Made by a program: the position numbers and the translations under genes
Origin: an uncultured Clostridia bacterium
GTDB taxonomy: Bacteria; Bacillota; Clostridia; CAKSNL01; HGM11501
Length of the DNA: 64,000 nucleotides
Reading direction: 5' to 3'
Assembly: GCA_934476235.1 (NCBI GenBank)
Contig: CAKSNL010000001.1
Coordinates: forward strand, 248,001-312,000
Shown here: one piece after another, positions 1-9,100 of the stretch
Layout: the number at the start of each line of letters is the position of its first letter
Numbering within the stretch: the first letter of the stretch is position 1
The notes under the pieces: generated by a model
What the model was told of the DNA's origin: nothing
The model's input: the letters and a program-made list of their open reading frames with translations, nothing else
Databases searched by the model: none

Positions 1-119
1 CTTTATATTCCCGGTCTCAAACTTTTCGGGAAGCTTTTTTCTTTCGTTCTTTTTACCTCTCACACATCCGGATGATAAAAAGAGCAGCAGTGCCGCCTTA
101 AGGCAAAGTATTTTTTCAT
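1..119 (-). pseudogene. Putative lipoprotein, 5' part, apparent frameshift after the start codon
   Basis: An ATG at 119 sits 11 bases after a GGAGGA SD, but its frame stops after 19 codons. The neighbouring frame is open to the window edge and encodes a typical lipoprotein signal: KILCLKAAL, a hydrophobic stretch, then the lipobox L-S-S-G-C, then a lysine-rich mature region. The ATG is followed by exactly six A residues; a seventh A would join the start to the lipoprotein frame as MKKILCL. Either this copy is broken, the tract is a sequencing error, or the gene is expressed by slippage. It follows glnS by about 30 bases on the same strand and probably shares its transcript. Function unknown; the gene runs off the left edge. 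Confidence 0.55.
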
Positions 120-149
120 ATAACCCCCGTTCCTCCTGTAAGGGAATTA

Positions 150-1808
150 TCACTTCTTTTTAGACCATGTGTCCTTAAGCGTTACCGTTCTGTTAAAGAC
201 CATGTTCTCCGACTTTGAATCGCGGCAAAAATAACCTAAGCGGACAAACTGGAACTTGTCGCCCGGCTTTGCCTCGGAAAGCGATTTTTCCATAACGCAG
301 TCTTTATACTCCTTAAGCGATTCCGGATTTAAGTAGTCCAGATAATACTCGCCCTCTGAAAGGTCGTTGATATTCGCCTTTGTGAAAAGAAGGTCGTAAA
401 CCTTCGCGTCCGCCCTGACGTTTTCGGACGCCGACACCCAGTGAATAGTGCCCTTGACCTTTCTCCCGTCAACCGGGTTGCCGTTTTTCGTTTCAAGGTC
501 AGCCGTGCAGATAATGCGCGTTACAGCGCCGTTTTCGTCAGTTTCCGCCTTGATGCACTTTATGATATATGCGCCCATTAAGCGAACCTCGCTGCCATCT
601 TTAAGCCTGTGGAATTTGGGCGGAGGATCAAGCGCAAAATCGTCGCGCTCGATATAAAGCTCCCTGGTAAAGGGAATCTTTCTCGTTCCCGCGTTCTCGT
701 CCTCCGGGTTATTCAAAACCTCGAAATACTCCGTTTTATCCTCGGGATAGTTCTCGATAACGACCTTAACGGGGTCAAGCACCGCCATACGGCGAAGCGC
801 CTTTTTGTTAAGGTCGTTTCTCACGCAGTATTCCAAAAGCCCGTAATCGACCACACTGTCGGTCTTTGCCACGCCCGCGCGGCGGACAAATTCGATTATA
901 GCCTCCGGAGTATAGCCCCTTCTTCTGAGCCCGGACAAGGTGGGCATTCTCGGATCGTCCCACCCGTCAACCTTGCCTTTTTCGACAAGCTCTCTTAAAT
1001 AACGCTTGCTTAAAACCGTATGCGTTATGTTGATTCTCGCAAACTCGATCTGTCTGGGCTTGTCCTTAAAGTCGATATTGTCAACCACCCAGTTATAGAG
1101 CGGTCTGTGATTTTCAAACTCCATGGAGCAAAGCGAGTGCGTAATTCCCTCCAGCGCGTCCTGTATCGGGTGCGCATAGTCGTAAAGCGGGTAAATGCAC
1201 CACTTTTTGCCCTGCCTGTGATGCTCGGCGTAAACGATTCTGTATATCGCCGGGTCGCGCATATTCATATTGGGCGACGCCATATCGATTTTTGCACGAA
1301 GCGTTTTTGCTCCCTCGGGGAACTCCCCGTTTTTCATCCTCTCGAAAAGGTCAAGGTTTTCCTCAACGCTTCTGTCGCGGTAGGGGCTGTTTTTGCCGGG
1401 CTCGGTGAGCGTTCCGCGGTAAGCGCGCATCTGGTCCTGCGAAAGGTCGCAGACGTACGCCTTCCCCGCCTTAATAAGTCCTACGGCGAACTCATAGCAT
1501 TTGTCAAAATAGTCAGACCCATAGTAAATGCCCCCGGTCGGCTCTGCTCCCAGCCACTTGATATCCTCGATTATCGACTGGACGTATTCATTATCCTCGC
1601 GTGCGGGGTTCGTATCGTCAAACCTCAAATTGAACAGTCCGCCGTACTTTTTCGCCGTGCTCGAATTGATCCATATAGCCTTCGCGCTGCCGATATGAAG
1701 ATAGCCGTTCGGCTCCGGAGGGAACCTTGTGTGTATCTGCCTTTTATAGCCCTCCTTTATTTCGTCGTCAATAATATCCAGTATAAAGTTGGAGTATTCT
1801 TCTGCCAT
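150..1808 (-). CDS. glnS: Glutamine--tRNA ligase
   Basis: Class I aminoacyl-tRNA synthetase that charges tRNA-Gln directly with glutamine in the cytoplasm. The N-terminal Rossmann fold has the first signature PPEPNGYLHIGSAKA (HIGH variant) and the KMSKS-type loop is VLSKR; the C-terminal half is the usual GlnRS anticodon-binding beta barrel. Length 552 aa is normal for bacterial GlnRS. I chose the ATG at 1808, preceded by AAAGGTGA at about 6 bases, rather than an in-frame GTG inside that SD. It lies 22 bases after gltX and is probably cotranscribed with it. Presence of GlnRS suggests tRNA-Gln is not charged solely by the GatCAB route. Confidence 0.96.
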   Translation of the reverse strand: MAEEYSNFILDIIDDEIKEGYKRQIHTRFPPEPNGYLHIGSAKAIWINSSTAKKYGGLFNLRFDDTNPAREDNEYVQSIIEDIKWLGAEPTGGIYYGSDYFDKCYEFAVGLIKAGKAYVCDLSQDQMRAYRGTLTEPGKNSPYRDRSVEENLDLFERMKNGEFPEGAKTLRAKIDMASPNMNMRDPAIYRIVYAEHHRQGKKWCIYPLYDYAHPIQDALEGITHSLCSMEFENHRPLYNWVVDNIDFKDKPRQIEFARINITHTVLSKRYLRELVEKGKVDGWDDPRMPTLSGLRRRGYTPEAIIEFVRRAGVAKTDSVVDYGLLEYCVRNDLNKKALRRMAVLDPVKVVIENYPEDKTEYFEVLNNPEDENAGTRKIPFTRELYIERDDFALDPPPKFHRLKDGSEVRLMGAYIIKCIKAETDENGAVTRIICTADLETKNGNPVDGRKVKGTIHWVSASENVRADAKVYDLLFTKANINDLSEGEYYLDYLNPESLKEYKDCVMEKSLSEAKPGDKFQFVRLGYFCRDSKSENMVFNRTVTLKDTWSKKK

Positions 1809-1830
1809 GAATTTCACCTTTCTTTCGTTT

Positions 1831-3480
1831 TTATTTTACAGCGTCAAGCGCTCTGTCAATTCTCCCTATAAGTCTATCCCTGCCGAGTATCTTGAACACG
1901 CTGTACATATCCGGCGAGTTTGTACGCCCGCAAACGGCGATTCTTAATATCATCGAAACGTCGCCGACGTGACCTTTATATCCGTCCGGATTTTCCTTAT
2001 ACGCCTTAACGTCCTTGCAGAAGCCGTGCTTTTCCGAAAGCTCCCTGATCTTGTCAAACCAGACGTTATTATCATCCCCGGGCGAATAAATGTCCTTATA
2101 ATCTGTCAGTATCGCGCGGATGTCCGCCTTGTCAAGCTTTTCGTCGAACGTGTAGTCGGGAGTATAAAGCTCGTCAAAGAAAAAGTCCATATAGCCCTTG
2201 ACCTCGCTCCAGATGCCGAAATCCTTTCTCGGCTTCTTCCCGCCGCGCCCGATTTTTAATATCTCGGTCGTATACTCCTTATCGCGTGTGAAAAGAGCGT
2301 AAAAATCCTTATCATATTCCTTTGCCCACGCAGAGACCTCGTCATATACCTTCTCTGCCGAAAGGCGCGAAACGTAGTTTTTGCTGACATCGTTTAACTT
2401 CACGATATCAAAAAGCGCGCCGGATACGCTCATCTTCTTATACTGGAACTTATAGTCCCTCGCGCTTACATCCGGGTTCTGCCTTCTCCAGTCCTCAAAT
2501 CCGGAATTTAAGAGCGTTAAGATATATTCATAGACAGCTTCGGACGGATAGCCCTCCGACGCGTAGAACGTGAGCGCCGCCTCGGGGTCCTTGCGCTTGG
2601 AAAGCTTTCTCTTGCTCTCCCCGTCAAGCTTCATGAGCGGTGAAACGTGAAGGTACTTGGGCGCCTTCCATCCGACCGCACGGAAAAGCTGAAGATGGAA
2701 GGGAAGCGTGGAAAGCCACTCGTCGCCCCTCACAACATGGGTCGTGCCCATTAAGTGATCGTCCACCACGTGCGCGAAATGATATGTCGGAATCCCGTCC
2801 GACTTTAACAAAACGTGATCCATATCATTCTCCGAAAGGTCGATCTCGCCCTTTACCAGATCCTTAAACTTTATCTTGTTTTCGGGGTTGCCCTCACTCT
2901 TAAAACGCAGAACGAAGCTTTTGCCTTCGTCAATATTTTTCTTTATCTCGTCAAACGAAAGATTTCTGCACTTTGCCCATTTCCCGAAATATCCGAAATT
3001 GCTCTTTTCCTTCTCCTGCTCCTCATGAATTTTAGAAAGCTCCTCCTCAGAGCAGAAGCACGGATAAGCCTTGCCTTCTCTCACAAGCTGTTTTGCGAAG
3101 GTCTTATAAATCTTTTCTCTCTGTCTCTGGCGGTACGGACCGTATGCGCCGTTGTCGCCGTCAATCGTCGCGCCCTCGTCAAAATTCAGCCCGAAATTGC
3201 CGAACGCCTTCATGATGACCTCGACCGCTCCCGGCACCTCGCGCTTCGCGTCCGTGTCCTCTATTCTTAAATAGAACACACCGCCGGACTGGTGAGCCAT
3301 TCTCTCGCTCGTTATCGCCGGAAAAAGATTTCCGAAATGCACAAATCCTGTCGGGCTCGGCGCAATTCTCGTCACAAGCGCACCCTCGGGAAGGTTCCTT
3401 TCGGGATACATTTTATATATATCGTCAGGCGTCAGGTCAATGTCGCCGAACAAAAGCTCGGCTAAAGCCTCGTAATCCAT
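1831..3480 (-). CDS. gltX: Glutamate--tRNA ligase (long clostridial type)
   Basis: Class I synthetase charging tRNA-Glu. The signature is APSPTGFVHFGNLFPA, with HFGN in place of HIGH, and the second motif is KLSKRKDPEA. The 549-aa protein has a roughly 35-residue N-terminal extension before the catalytic signature, as in the longer GluRS form of many Clostridia. The start ATG follows AAGGAGAG. It is upstream of glnS on the same strand, so the two glutamyl/glutaminyl synthetases form a tandem pair. Confidence 0.94.
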   Translation of the reverse strand: MDYEALAELLFGDIDLTPDDIYKMYPERNLPEGALVTRIAPSPTGFVHFGNLFPAITSERMAHQSGGVFYLRIEDTDAKREVPGAVEVIMKAFGNFGLNFDEGATIDGDNGAYGPYRQRQREKIYKTFAKQLVREGKAYPCFCSEEELSKIHEEQEKEKSNFGYFGKWAKCRNLSFDEIKKNIDEGKSFVLRFKSEGNPENKIKFKDLVKGEIDLSENDMDHVLLKSDGIPTYHFAHVVDDHLMGTTHVVRGDEWLSTLPFHLQLFRAVGWKAPKYLHVSPLMKLDGESKRKLSKRKDPEAALTFYASEGYPSEAVYEYILTLLNSGFEDWRRQNPDVSARDYKFQYKKMSVSGALFDIVKLNDVSKNYVSRLSAEKVYDEVSAWAKEYDKDFYALFTRDKEYTTEILKIGRGGKKPRKDFGIWSEVKGYMDFFFDELYTPDYTFDEKLDKADIRAILTDYKDIYSPGDDNNVWFDKIRELSEKHGFCKDVKAYKENPDGYKGHVGDVSMILRIAVCGRTNSPDMYSVFKILGRDRLIGRIDRALDAVK

Positions 3481-3502
3481 TTTATTCTCTCCTTAGTTTA
3501 CT

Positions 3503-4693
3503 TTATTCAAGCTCGCCGATGAACTTTTCAAGGCGGTCAAGTCCCTTTTTGATGTTGTCCATCGAGGTCGCATACGACCATCTTACAAAATTATCGTTTC
3601 CGAAGCCGGAGCAGGGCACGACCGCGACAAGCTCCTTATCCAAAAACGCTCCGGCAAAATCGTCTGACGTTTCAATCACCTTGCCGTCAGCCCTTTTGCC
3701 TTTAAGAGCGGAAATATTCATCATCACGTAGAACGCGCCCTCGGGCTTTATGCAGGAAACCCCGGGAATCTCGTTCATGCGCTTTACCATGTAAAGTCTT
3801 CTCTCGTTAAACGCCTTTTTCATTTCAATAACGCTGTCCATGGGACCTGTGAGCGCTGCAAGAGCCGCAACCTGCGCAATGGAGTTGGGGTTTGAGGTGT
3901 AGTGGCTCTGAACGTTTGCCATGAGCGAGGTGATTTTCTCGTTCGCCGCGGTATAGCCGATTCTCCAGCCAGTCATCGCAAAGGTCTTGGAAACGCCGTT
4001 TACAACGATTGTTCTGTCCTTCATACCGTCAATTGTCGCGATTGAACGGGGGCGCTCCATATCGTATATAAGATGCTCATATATTTCGTCGGATATAACA
4101 TAAAGGTCATGCTTTTTAACGACCTCGGCGATGGCGGAAAGCTCGCTTTCGGAGTACACCATTCCCGTCGGGTTGGAGGGCGTGTTTAAGATGAGCGCCT
4201 TTGTCTTATCGGTAATCGCCGCTTCAAGCTCCTGTGCCGTGAACTTGAAATTATCCTCTTCCTTTGTATCTATAACGACCGGCACACCATCGGAAATCTT
4301 GACCATCTCTTTATAGCTTACCCAGTAAGGCGAGGAAAAAAGGACCTCGTCCCCCGGATTTAAGAGTGCGCCGAGCGCATTTAAAAGCGAGTGCTTCGCA
4401 CCGTTTGAAACAACGATGTTTTTAACGGTATAGTCAAGGCCGTTCTCCCTTTTGAACTTGTCGCAGATAGCCTTTTTAAGGTCCAGCGTTCCCGACGCCG
4501 GAGTGTATTTTGTAAATCCATCGTTAATCGCCTTTATCGCCGCGTCTTTAATGTGCCTCGGCGTGTCAAAGTCCGGCTCACCGGCACCGAAGCCGACAAC
4601 ATCGAGTCCGGCTTTCTTCATTTCCTTATATTTGGAGTCGATCGCCAGTGTTGACGACGGGCTGACCGATTTATATTTTTCGCTTAGTTCCAT
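3503..4693 (-). CDS. aspC: Pyridoxal-phosphate aminotransferase, aspartate aminotransferase-like
   Basis: Fold-type I PLP enzyme, class I/II aminotransferase, probably interconverting aspartate and oxaloacetate with 2-oxoglutarate/glutamate. Visible family marks are NTPSNPTG, the PLP-lysine motif SKTFAMTGWRIGY and the C-terminal FVRWSY segment with the substrate-carboxylate arginine. Length 396 aa is normal. The ATG follows GGGAGGATG. A clear promoter sits immediately upstream, and gltX follows after 22 bases, so this may be the first gene of an aspC-gltX-glnS transcript. Exact amino-acid specificity cannot be read from sequence. Confidence 0.9.
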   Translation of the reverse strand: MELSEKYKSVSPSSTLAIDSKYKEMKKAGLDVVGFGAGEPDFDTPRHIKDAAIKAINDGFTKYTPASGTLDLKKAICDKFKRENGLDYTVKNIVVSNGAKHSLLNALGALLNPGDEVLFSSPYWVSYKEMVKISDGVPVVIDTKEEDNFKFTAQELEAAITDKTKALILNTPSNPTGMVYSESELSAIAEVVKKHDLYVISDEIYEHLIYDMERPRSIATIDGMKDRTIVVNGVSKTFAMTGWRIGYTAANEKITSLMANVQSHYTSNPNSIAQVAALAALTGPMDSVIEMKKAFNERRLYMVKRMNEIPGVSCIKPEGAFYVMMNISALKGKRADGKVIETSDDFAGAFLDKELVAVVPCSGFGNDNFVRWSYATSMDNIKKGLDRLEKFIGELE

Positions 4694-4728
4694 AAAAGCA
4701 TCCTCCCTGACATTATTTTCAAACTATA

Positions 4729-4757
4729 ATTATACAGTATTTTGGCGTTTTTTGCAA
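4729..4757 (-). promoter_or_regulatory. Sigma-A promoter of the aminotransferase gene
   Basis: Minus-strand TTGCAA (4752-4757), 17-bp spacer, TATAAT (4729-4734), about 35 bases before the start codon. Confidence 0.75.
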
Positions 4758-4762
4758 TAGTT

Positions 4763-5632
4763 TTATAAAAGATTGGCACGTAAAACACGTAAAAAATTTT
4801 GCCCCATTATCTTTTCTGTCACATTATCTCCGTAAAGCTTTACGAGTTTTTCGCATAATGTATAAAGCGAGCGTGTGCCGCTGACCCCTGAAGGAAGGCT
4901 GCCTATCCCGTCAAAATCCGTCCCTATGCCGACGTTTTCCTCCCCGCCGAGCGACAAAAACGCGTCAATATGCCTTAATATGTCGTTAATATCAGCTCCG
5001 TTTTCATTTAAAAACGGCGGATAAAAATTGACCCCGGCAACGCCGCCGTTTTTGATGAGTGCGGAAAATTCGTCCTTCGTTATGTTTCTTTTGTTCGGGC
5101 AAAGCTCCCTCAAATTGCTGTGCGACACTATGACGGGCTTTTTTGAAATGCTTAAAACGTCATAAAAGGTTTGATCGGACGCGTGTGAAAGATCGACCGT
5201 GACTCCGCTTTTTTCGCAGAGGTTTATGACCTCTTTTCCAAAGCGCGTAAGCCCCGTCCCTTTGCCCAAAGCCGCGCCGGCAATGGCATTGTCATAGTTC
5301 CACGTAAGCGTCAGTATTCTCACGCCGCGCCCTATAAGCGCGCAAAGCCTTTCTTTATCCTCTCCGACCGCGTCGCCCCCTTCAAGTGCGAGAACGGAGG
5401 ATATCTTTTTTTCGTCAATATCCTCATACGAGGTTATTTTGTTAAAGCCGGAAAGCGAATCGTAAGTGTCGATAAGCGCGTTAACGCGGGCATAGGGGTC
5501 GCCCTCCTCGCCGATAAACGCCGCAAAAACCTGAATGAACGGCGGCTTTATTTCGCTCATCTTAAAGTGCGTGTCGGATATGTTATCCGTCCATTTTTCC
5601 AATGTGTCCGCATGGCAGTCAAAAATCAGCAT
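4763..5632 (-). CDS. Membrane dipeptidase (peptidase M19)
   Basis: Zinc-dependent dipeptidase of the renal dipeptidase/amidohydrolase superfamily, 289 aa. Metal-site motifs are visible in order: FDCHADTL (HxD) at the N terminus, LEGGD, DLSHAS, VSHSNLR and GTDFDGI. No signal peptide is seen, so it is probably cytoplasmic. Its ATG overlaps the end of the RseC-like gene by 14 bases, implying translational coupling. Physiological dipeptide substrate unknown. Confidence 0.9.
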   Translation of the reverse strand: MLIFDCHADTLEKWTDNISDTHFKMSEIKPPFIQVFAAFIGEEGDPYARVNALIDTYDSLSGFNKITSYEDIDEKKISSVLALEGGDAVGEDKERLCALIGRGVRILTLTWNYDNAIAGAALGKGTGLTRFGKEVINLCEKSGVTVDLSHASDQTFYDVLSISKKPVIVSHSNLRELCPNKRNITKDEFSALIKNGGVAGVNFYPPFLNENGADINDILRHIDAFLSLGGEENVGIGTDFDGIGSLPSGVSGTRSLYTLCEKLVKLYGDNVTEKIMGQNFLRVLRANLL

Positions 5633-6011
5633 TTTTAATCCTTTCGGTCACGCTCATGAAGCATTTTCTTTTCGCAAGCAGATTCGCCGAAACCGCCGTC
5701 ACCGCAAATGAAGACAAAAGCACCGCTGCCTGGGCAATTTCGTTTTTGATAAATGCTGACGCGATAAAAAAAATCATCAGCGGCAGTATATAAGTTATCG
5801 CGGCAAGGGCAAACGCCTTGGCGCCCGGGAGCGTGATATATACCGTTTCGCCCGGCGCCGCTCCGCATTTATTTAAGACCCTGACACGGACTTTTTTTCC
5901 GCCCCCGCATGATGAACATGATGAGCAGTCGCCCGTGCAGGCGGACTTTTTTTCTATCTCGGCGACGGCAAAACCGCCCTCCGCCGACACTATTTTTCCG
6001 ATGCTTTTCAT
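5619..6011 (-). CDS. RseC/MucC-like membrane protein
   Basis: 130-aa protein of the SoxR-reducing-system RseC family (Pfam RseC_MucC type). The N-terminal half holds a cysteine cluster, ACTGDCSSCSSCGG, which in the family is linked to redox or Fe-S functions; the C-terminal half has two hydrophobic segments separated by a short loop. The start ATG follows AAAGGATAAAT. In Clostridia such proteins often accompany electron-transport genes, but here the neighbours are a dipeptidase and MntP, so the partner is unclear. Confidence 0.75.
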   Translation of the reverse strand: MKSIGKIVSAEGGFAVAEIEKKSACTGDCSSCSSCGGGKKVRVRVLNKCGAAPGETVYITLPGAKAFALAAITYILPLMIFFIASAFIKNEIAQAAVLLSSFAVTAVSANLLAKRKCFMSVTERIKNADF

Positions 6012-6049
6012 ATTTATCCTTTCAAGCCAAAAACGCGGCAGACGCCGCG

Positions 6050-6631
6050 TTATTTTATAAAGCTTTCTAAAAGTATTTTAAAACCGATCGCGATCAGCAC
6101 CGCTCCGCCGACAGTCTCAGCTCTTTTCTCAAAAAGACCGCCGAGCTTCTTTCCCGCCATCGCCCCGGTGAAGGAACAGACAAAAGCGACGATTCCGATT
6201 ACCGCGGACGCAAAATAAAGATAGCCCTCGCGGTATCCGCCGGTCATCGCAAGGCTTAAGCCGACGGCAAGCGCGTCAATACTCGTAGCGACAGCCTGAA
6301 GGAACAGCTCATAAAAGCCGAGCTTTTCTTTTCTCGTCCCGTCATCTGCTTCTTCTCCGGCTTTATTTGCCTCTATTATCATTCTTATGCCTAAAAATAC
6401 CAGTATCGCGCATGATAACCACGGTGCGAATTTGCCGACAAAGCCGATGACTCCGCCGCCCAAATAAAATCCCAAAAGCGGCATTATGAACTGGAATATG
6501 CCGAAAAAGAGTCCCATCTTCACGCCGTCCGCCAAGCGGCAGTTATTAAGCTTTATTCCGTTTGTGACCGATACGGCAAGCGCGTCCATTGCAAGGCTCA
6601 GTGCGATAAGCAGCAGTGTTATAAAATCCAA
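6050..6631 (-). CDS. mntP: Manganese efflux pump MntP
   Basis: 193-aa membrane protein with six predicted hydrophobic segments in two repeats. Each repeat has an acidic helix motif typical of the MntP (DUF204) family: SLAMDALAVSVTNG near the N terminus and TSIDALAVGLSLA in the second half. MntP exports Mn2+. The start is TTG at 6631, immediately after the stop of the S41 protease gene, with AAGGGA upstream. No yybP-ykoY type riboswitch leader is visible because the genes abut. Confidence 0.9.
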   Translation of the reverse strand: MDFITLLLIALSLAMDALAVSVTNGIKLNNCRLADGVKMGLFFGIFQFIMPLLGFYLGGGVIGFVGKFAPWLSCAILVFLGIRMIIEANKAGEEADDGTRKEKLGFYELFLQAVATSIDALAVGLSLAMTGGYREGYLYFASAVIGIVAFVCSFTGAMAGKKLGGLFEKRAETVGGAVLIAIGFKILLESFIK

Positions 6632-8050
6632 TTACTTCAATCCCTTCAAATAGTCCCAAGCCGCTTTAAGCTGCCTGTCGTTCGTTTTATAAACCTTGGA
6701 ATAGTCAATGCTGTTTATGTATGCCAGAAAGTTAATGTCTGCCTCCCTTTCGGGGTCCGCTCCGTACGTCGTCCTAAAAAGTGCGATAGCGTCCATCGTT
6801 TCCGAATCCGCCGTCTCATCGGCATTTTCCATAAATCCGAGCGCGGCAAGTCTCTCCTCCACCGCGAGCACGTTCTTTCCGACAGCGCCCTCTTTAACCG
6901 CATTGTCAAAGTCGACCTCGGAAAAATTCTCTTCTTTTACTTTGTAATAAGAGTTTTGAACCTCAACATCGGGATTGATGTGGTTTTTGGCAACGTCCTG
7001 TTTATTCGCGGTGTAATATTTCCCTATTGTGAGCTTTACCGCTCCGCCGTTTTTAAGCGCAGCCGTTGTCTGCACGGTGCCCTTTCCGAACGACTGCTCG
7101 CCGAAGAGCTTTCCGACCCCGGTGTCCTGAATCGTGCCGGATAAAAGCTCCGCTCCGCTCGCCGTGTTCCCGTTTATCAAGACCGCAAGCCGGTACTTGG
7201 GATTTTTGTTATCGGAATAAAAGGTCTCAAGCTTATCGGGATCCTTATAGTCGATATATCCCACAACGCCCTCGGGCACGAACATCGAGCAGATGTTCAC
7301 CGTCGCCTCAAGATATCCGCCCCCGTTATCGCGAAGGTCAAGCACTATCTTTTTGATTCCCGCCTCATCAATTTCGCGAAGCGTCCTTCTCATGAAAACG
7401 TCACTGTTTAATGTGAGCGACGTAAAGGATATGTACGCCGTTTCATCGTCCAATTTCTCCCACGAAACGGTGCTCTCCTCAACATTGGAGCGCACTATAT
7501 CAAGCTTATAGCTCTTATCCTCCCCGGGGCGCCAAACGGTAAGGCTGACGGTCGTCGCCTCCTCGCCCTGAATCAGGCTTGCGGCGCCGTTCATATCAAT
7601 TCCGGCAATGCTTTTATCGCCGACCGCGGTTATAACGTCAAACACCCGGATGCCTGCTTTTTCGGCGGGGGAATCCGGCAAAAGCCCGATTACCGCGGCA
7701 CCGCTTTTGACCGCTCTCACTATAACGCCGATTCCGCAAAGAGAAGCGGTGAGCGCACCGGTGAAATCCTCGTACTGCTCCTTTGTGAAATACCTCGTGT
7801 AATCGTCAAGGCTTCCCAGCATTGCGGTAAGCACATTGTCAAGATCCGTATCGTTATTTTTAAGCATATATTCAAGCGCGCGATTTTTAAGCTGCTCGCT
7901 CGTAACTCCGAATTTATAGTTCTGCTCAACATATATTGCCATCTGGTTTATCATGGAAAACTTATCAATATCGTCCTCGGCAAAAGCCGGCACGATAAAC
8001 GAAAAGCACAGGATAAGAGCCGTAAGTCCGGACAGTATTTTTTTACGCAA
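6632..8050 (-). CDS. S41-family C-terminal processing protease with PDZ and peptidoglycan-binding domains
   Basis: Exported serine protease, 472 aa. Signal peptide (MRKKILSGL to ALA-type end near residue 24), PDZ domain about 95-175, S41 catalytic domain about 195-355 with the serine in NTASGAE (Ser299) and the lysine in FGKGTVQ (about 324), and a C-terminal PG_binding_1-like domain (about 390-445). CtpA/CtpB-type enzymes cleave exported proteins; CtpB acts in sporulation signalling in Bacillus, but which role applies here is inference. The start codon is TTG preceded by CGGAGGCGGGGATC. mntP follows directly. Confidence 0.93.
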   Translation of the reverse strand: MRKKILSGLTALILCFSFIVPAFAEDDIDKFSMINQMAIYVEQNYKFGVTSEQLKNRALEYMLKNNDTDLDNVLTAMLGSLDDYTRYFTKEQYEDFTGALTASLCGIGVIVRAVKSGAAVIGLLPDSPAEKAGIRVFDVITAVGDKSIAGIDMNGAASLIQGEEATTVSLTVWRPGEDKSYKLDIVRSNVEESTVSWEKLDDETAYISFTSLTLNSDVFMRRTLREIDEAGIKKIVLDLRDNGGGYLEATVNICSMFVPEGVVGYIDYKDPDKLETFYSDNKNPKYRLAVLINGNTASGAELLSGTIQDTGVGKLFGEQSFGKGTVQTTAALKNGGAVKLTIGKYYTANKQDVAKNHINPDVEVQNSYYKVKEENFSEVDFDNAVKEGAVGKNVLAVEERLAALGFMENADETADSETMDAIALFRTTYGADPEREADINFLAYINSIDYSKVYKTNDRQLKAAWDYLKGLK

Positions 8051-8082
8051 GATCCCCGCCTCCGATTTATAATATTTATGTC

Positions 8083-8112
8083 ATTATACCACTTATTATT
8101 CCTTCAGGTCAA
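8083..8112 (-). promoter_or_regulatory. Sigma-A promoter of the S41 protease gene
   Basis: Minus-strand TTGACC (8107-8112), 18-bp spacer, TATAAT (8083-8088). The -35 box overlaps the last codons of the upstream yraN-like gene. Confidence 0.6.
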
Positions 8113-8477
8113 CACGAAAATGCGTTTTTTATAATATTTGCCTCGCTGACCTTAATTTTCCCCTTCTCGTTTACGATTCCGATTATCTCCACAACGTCGA
8201 ACCTGCACGGAAGTGAAAAAAGACCGTTTTTTTCAAGATAACAGTTGGCAGCGTAAATTATCTTTCTCTGCTTGCCGTAGGTGACAAATTCCGCCGGAGT
8301 TCCGAAGTCGCTGTTTTTGCGCATTTTAACCTCCACAAAAACAAGCGTTCCGGAGTCTGAGGCAACGATGTCAATCTCGCCCCCGCGGACGGTGAAATTT
8401 CTCTCAAGTATTTTGTAATGCGCCTTTTTCAAAAGCTTTACGGCGTAATCCTCGCCCTTATTCCCCAACGCTCTCAT
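8109..8477 (-). CDS. YraN family (UPF0102) putative endonuclease
   Basis: 122-aa member of the YraN/UPF0102 family with the restriction-endonuclease-like core: GNKGEDYAVKLL at the start, GGEIDIVA and LVFVEVKMR (the E-I-D...E-V-K metal-site pattern), then KQRKI. Molecular function in the family is not well established. It overlaps rnhB by the ATGA junction and is the last gene of the ribosome-biogenesis operon, an order common in Firmicutes. Confidence 0.9.
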   Translation of the reverse strand: MRALGNKGEDYAVKLLKKAHYKILERNFTVRGGEIDIVASDSGTLVFVEVKMRKNSDFGTPAEFVTYGKQRKIIYAANCYLEKNGLFSLPCRFDVVEIIGIVNEKGKIKVSEANIIKNAFSC

Positions 8478-9100
8478 AATATATTCTTTAAAAACGAGAG
8501 CCTGTGTATCGGCGACGGACCGTATTTTTTTATAAGCTCAATATGGCGCGCCGTGCCGTAGCCCTTGTGCTTATAGAATTCGTACTCCGGATATTTTTCC
8601 GCCATCTTTACCATATACCTGTCCCTCGAGACCTTGGCAAGGACGGATGCTGCGGCAACGGACTCTGAAACGGAATCGCCCTTTACAAGCGCTTCACACT
8701 TGTCCTCAAGAGAGCGTATTTTAAGATTACCGTCAACTATTATGAGCTCCGGCTCCGTGCCGAGACCTTCCACCGCGCGCCTCATCGCAAGAAAATTTGC
8801 GGACAGTATGTCCGTTTCCTCAATCTCCGAAACGCTCGCCGTGCCGACCGACCAGGAAAGCGCCCTTTCCTTTATCACGTCAAAAAGTGCGTCGCGCTTT
8901 TTAGGCGAAAGCTTTTTTGAATCGTTCAAGCCCTCAATAAGCTCACCCCTTTTTAAGATGACTGCGGCGGCGTAAACATCGCCCGCCAGGGGACCGCGCC
9001 CCGCTTCGTCAACCCCGGCAAAAACGGTTATGCCGCGGTTATAAATGCTTTCCTCAAACTCACGCATTTTAAGTATTCTTTCAGTATCTTTTTCCTTCAT
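8474..9100 (-). CDS. rnhB: Ribonuclease HII
   Basis: Removes ribonucleotides and RNA from RNA:DNA hybrids. The 208-aa protein shows GVDEAGRGPLAGDV with the catalytic D-E pair, the central VDGN motif and the C-terminal KHKGYGTARH segment characteristic of RNase HII. It overlaps rbgA (upstream) and the yraN-like gene (downstream) by ATGA junctions, so the three are translationally coupled. Confidence 0.95.
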   Translation of the reverse strand: MKEKDTERILKMREFEESIYNRGITVFAGVDEAGRGPLAGDVYAAAVILKRGELIEGLNDSKKLSPKKRDALFDVIKERALSWSVGTASVSEIEETDILSANFLAMRRAVEGLGTEPELIIVDGNLKIRSLEDKCEALVKGDSVSESVAAASVLAKVSRDRYMVKMAEKYPEYEFYKHKGYGTARHIELIKKYGPSPIHRLSFLKNIL

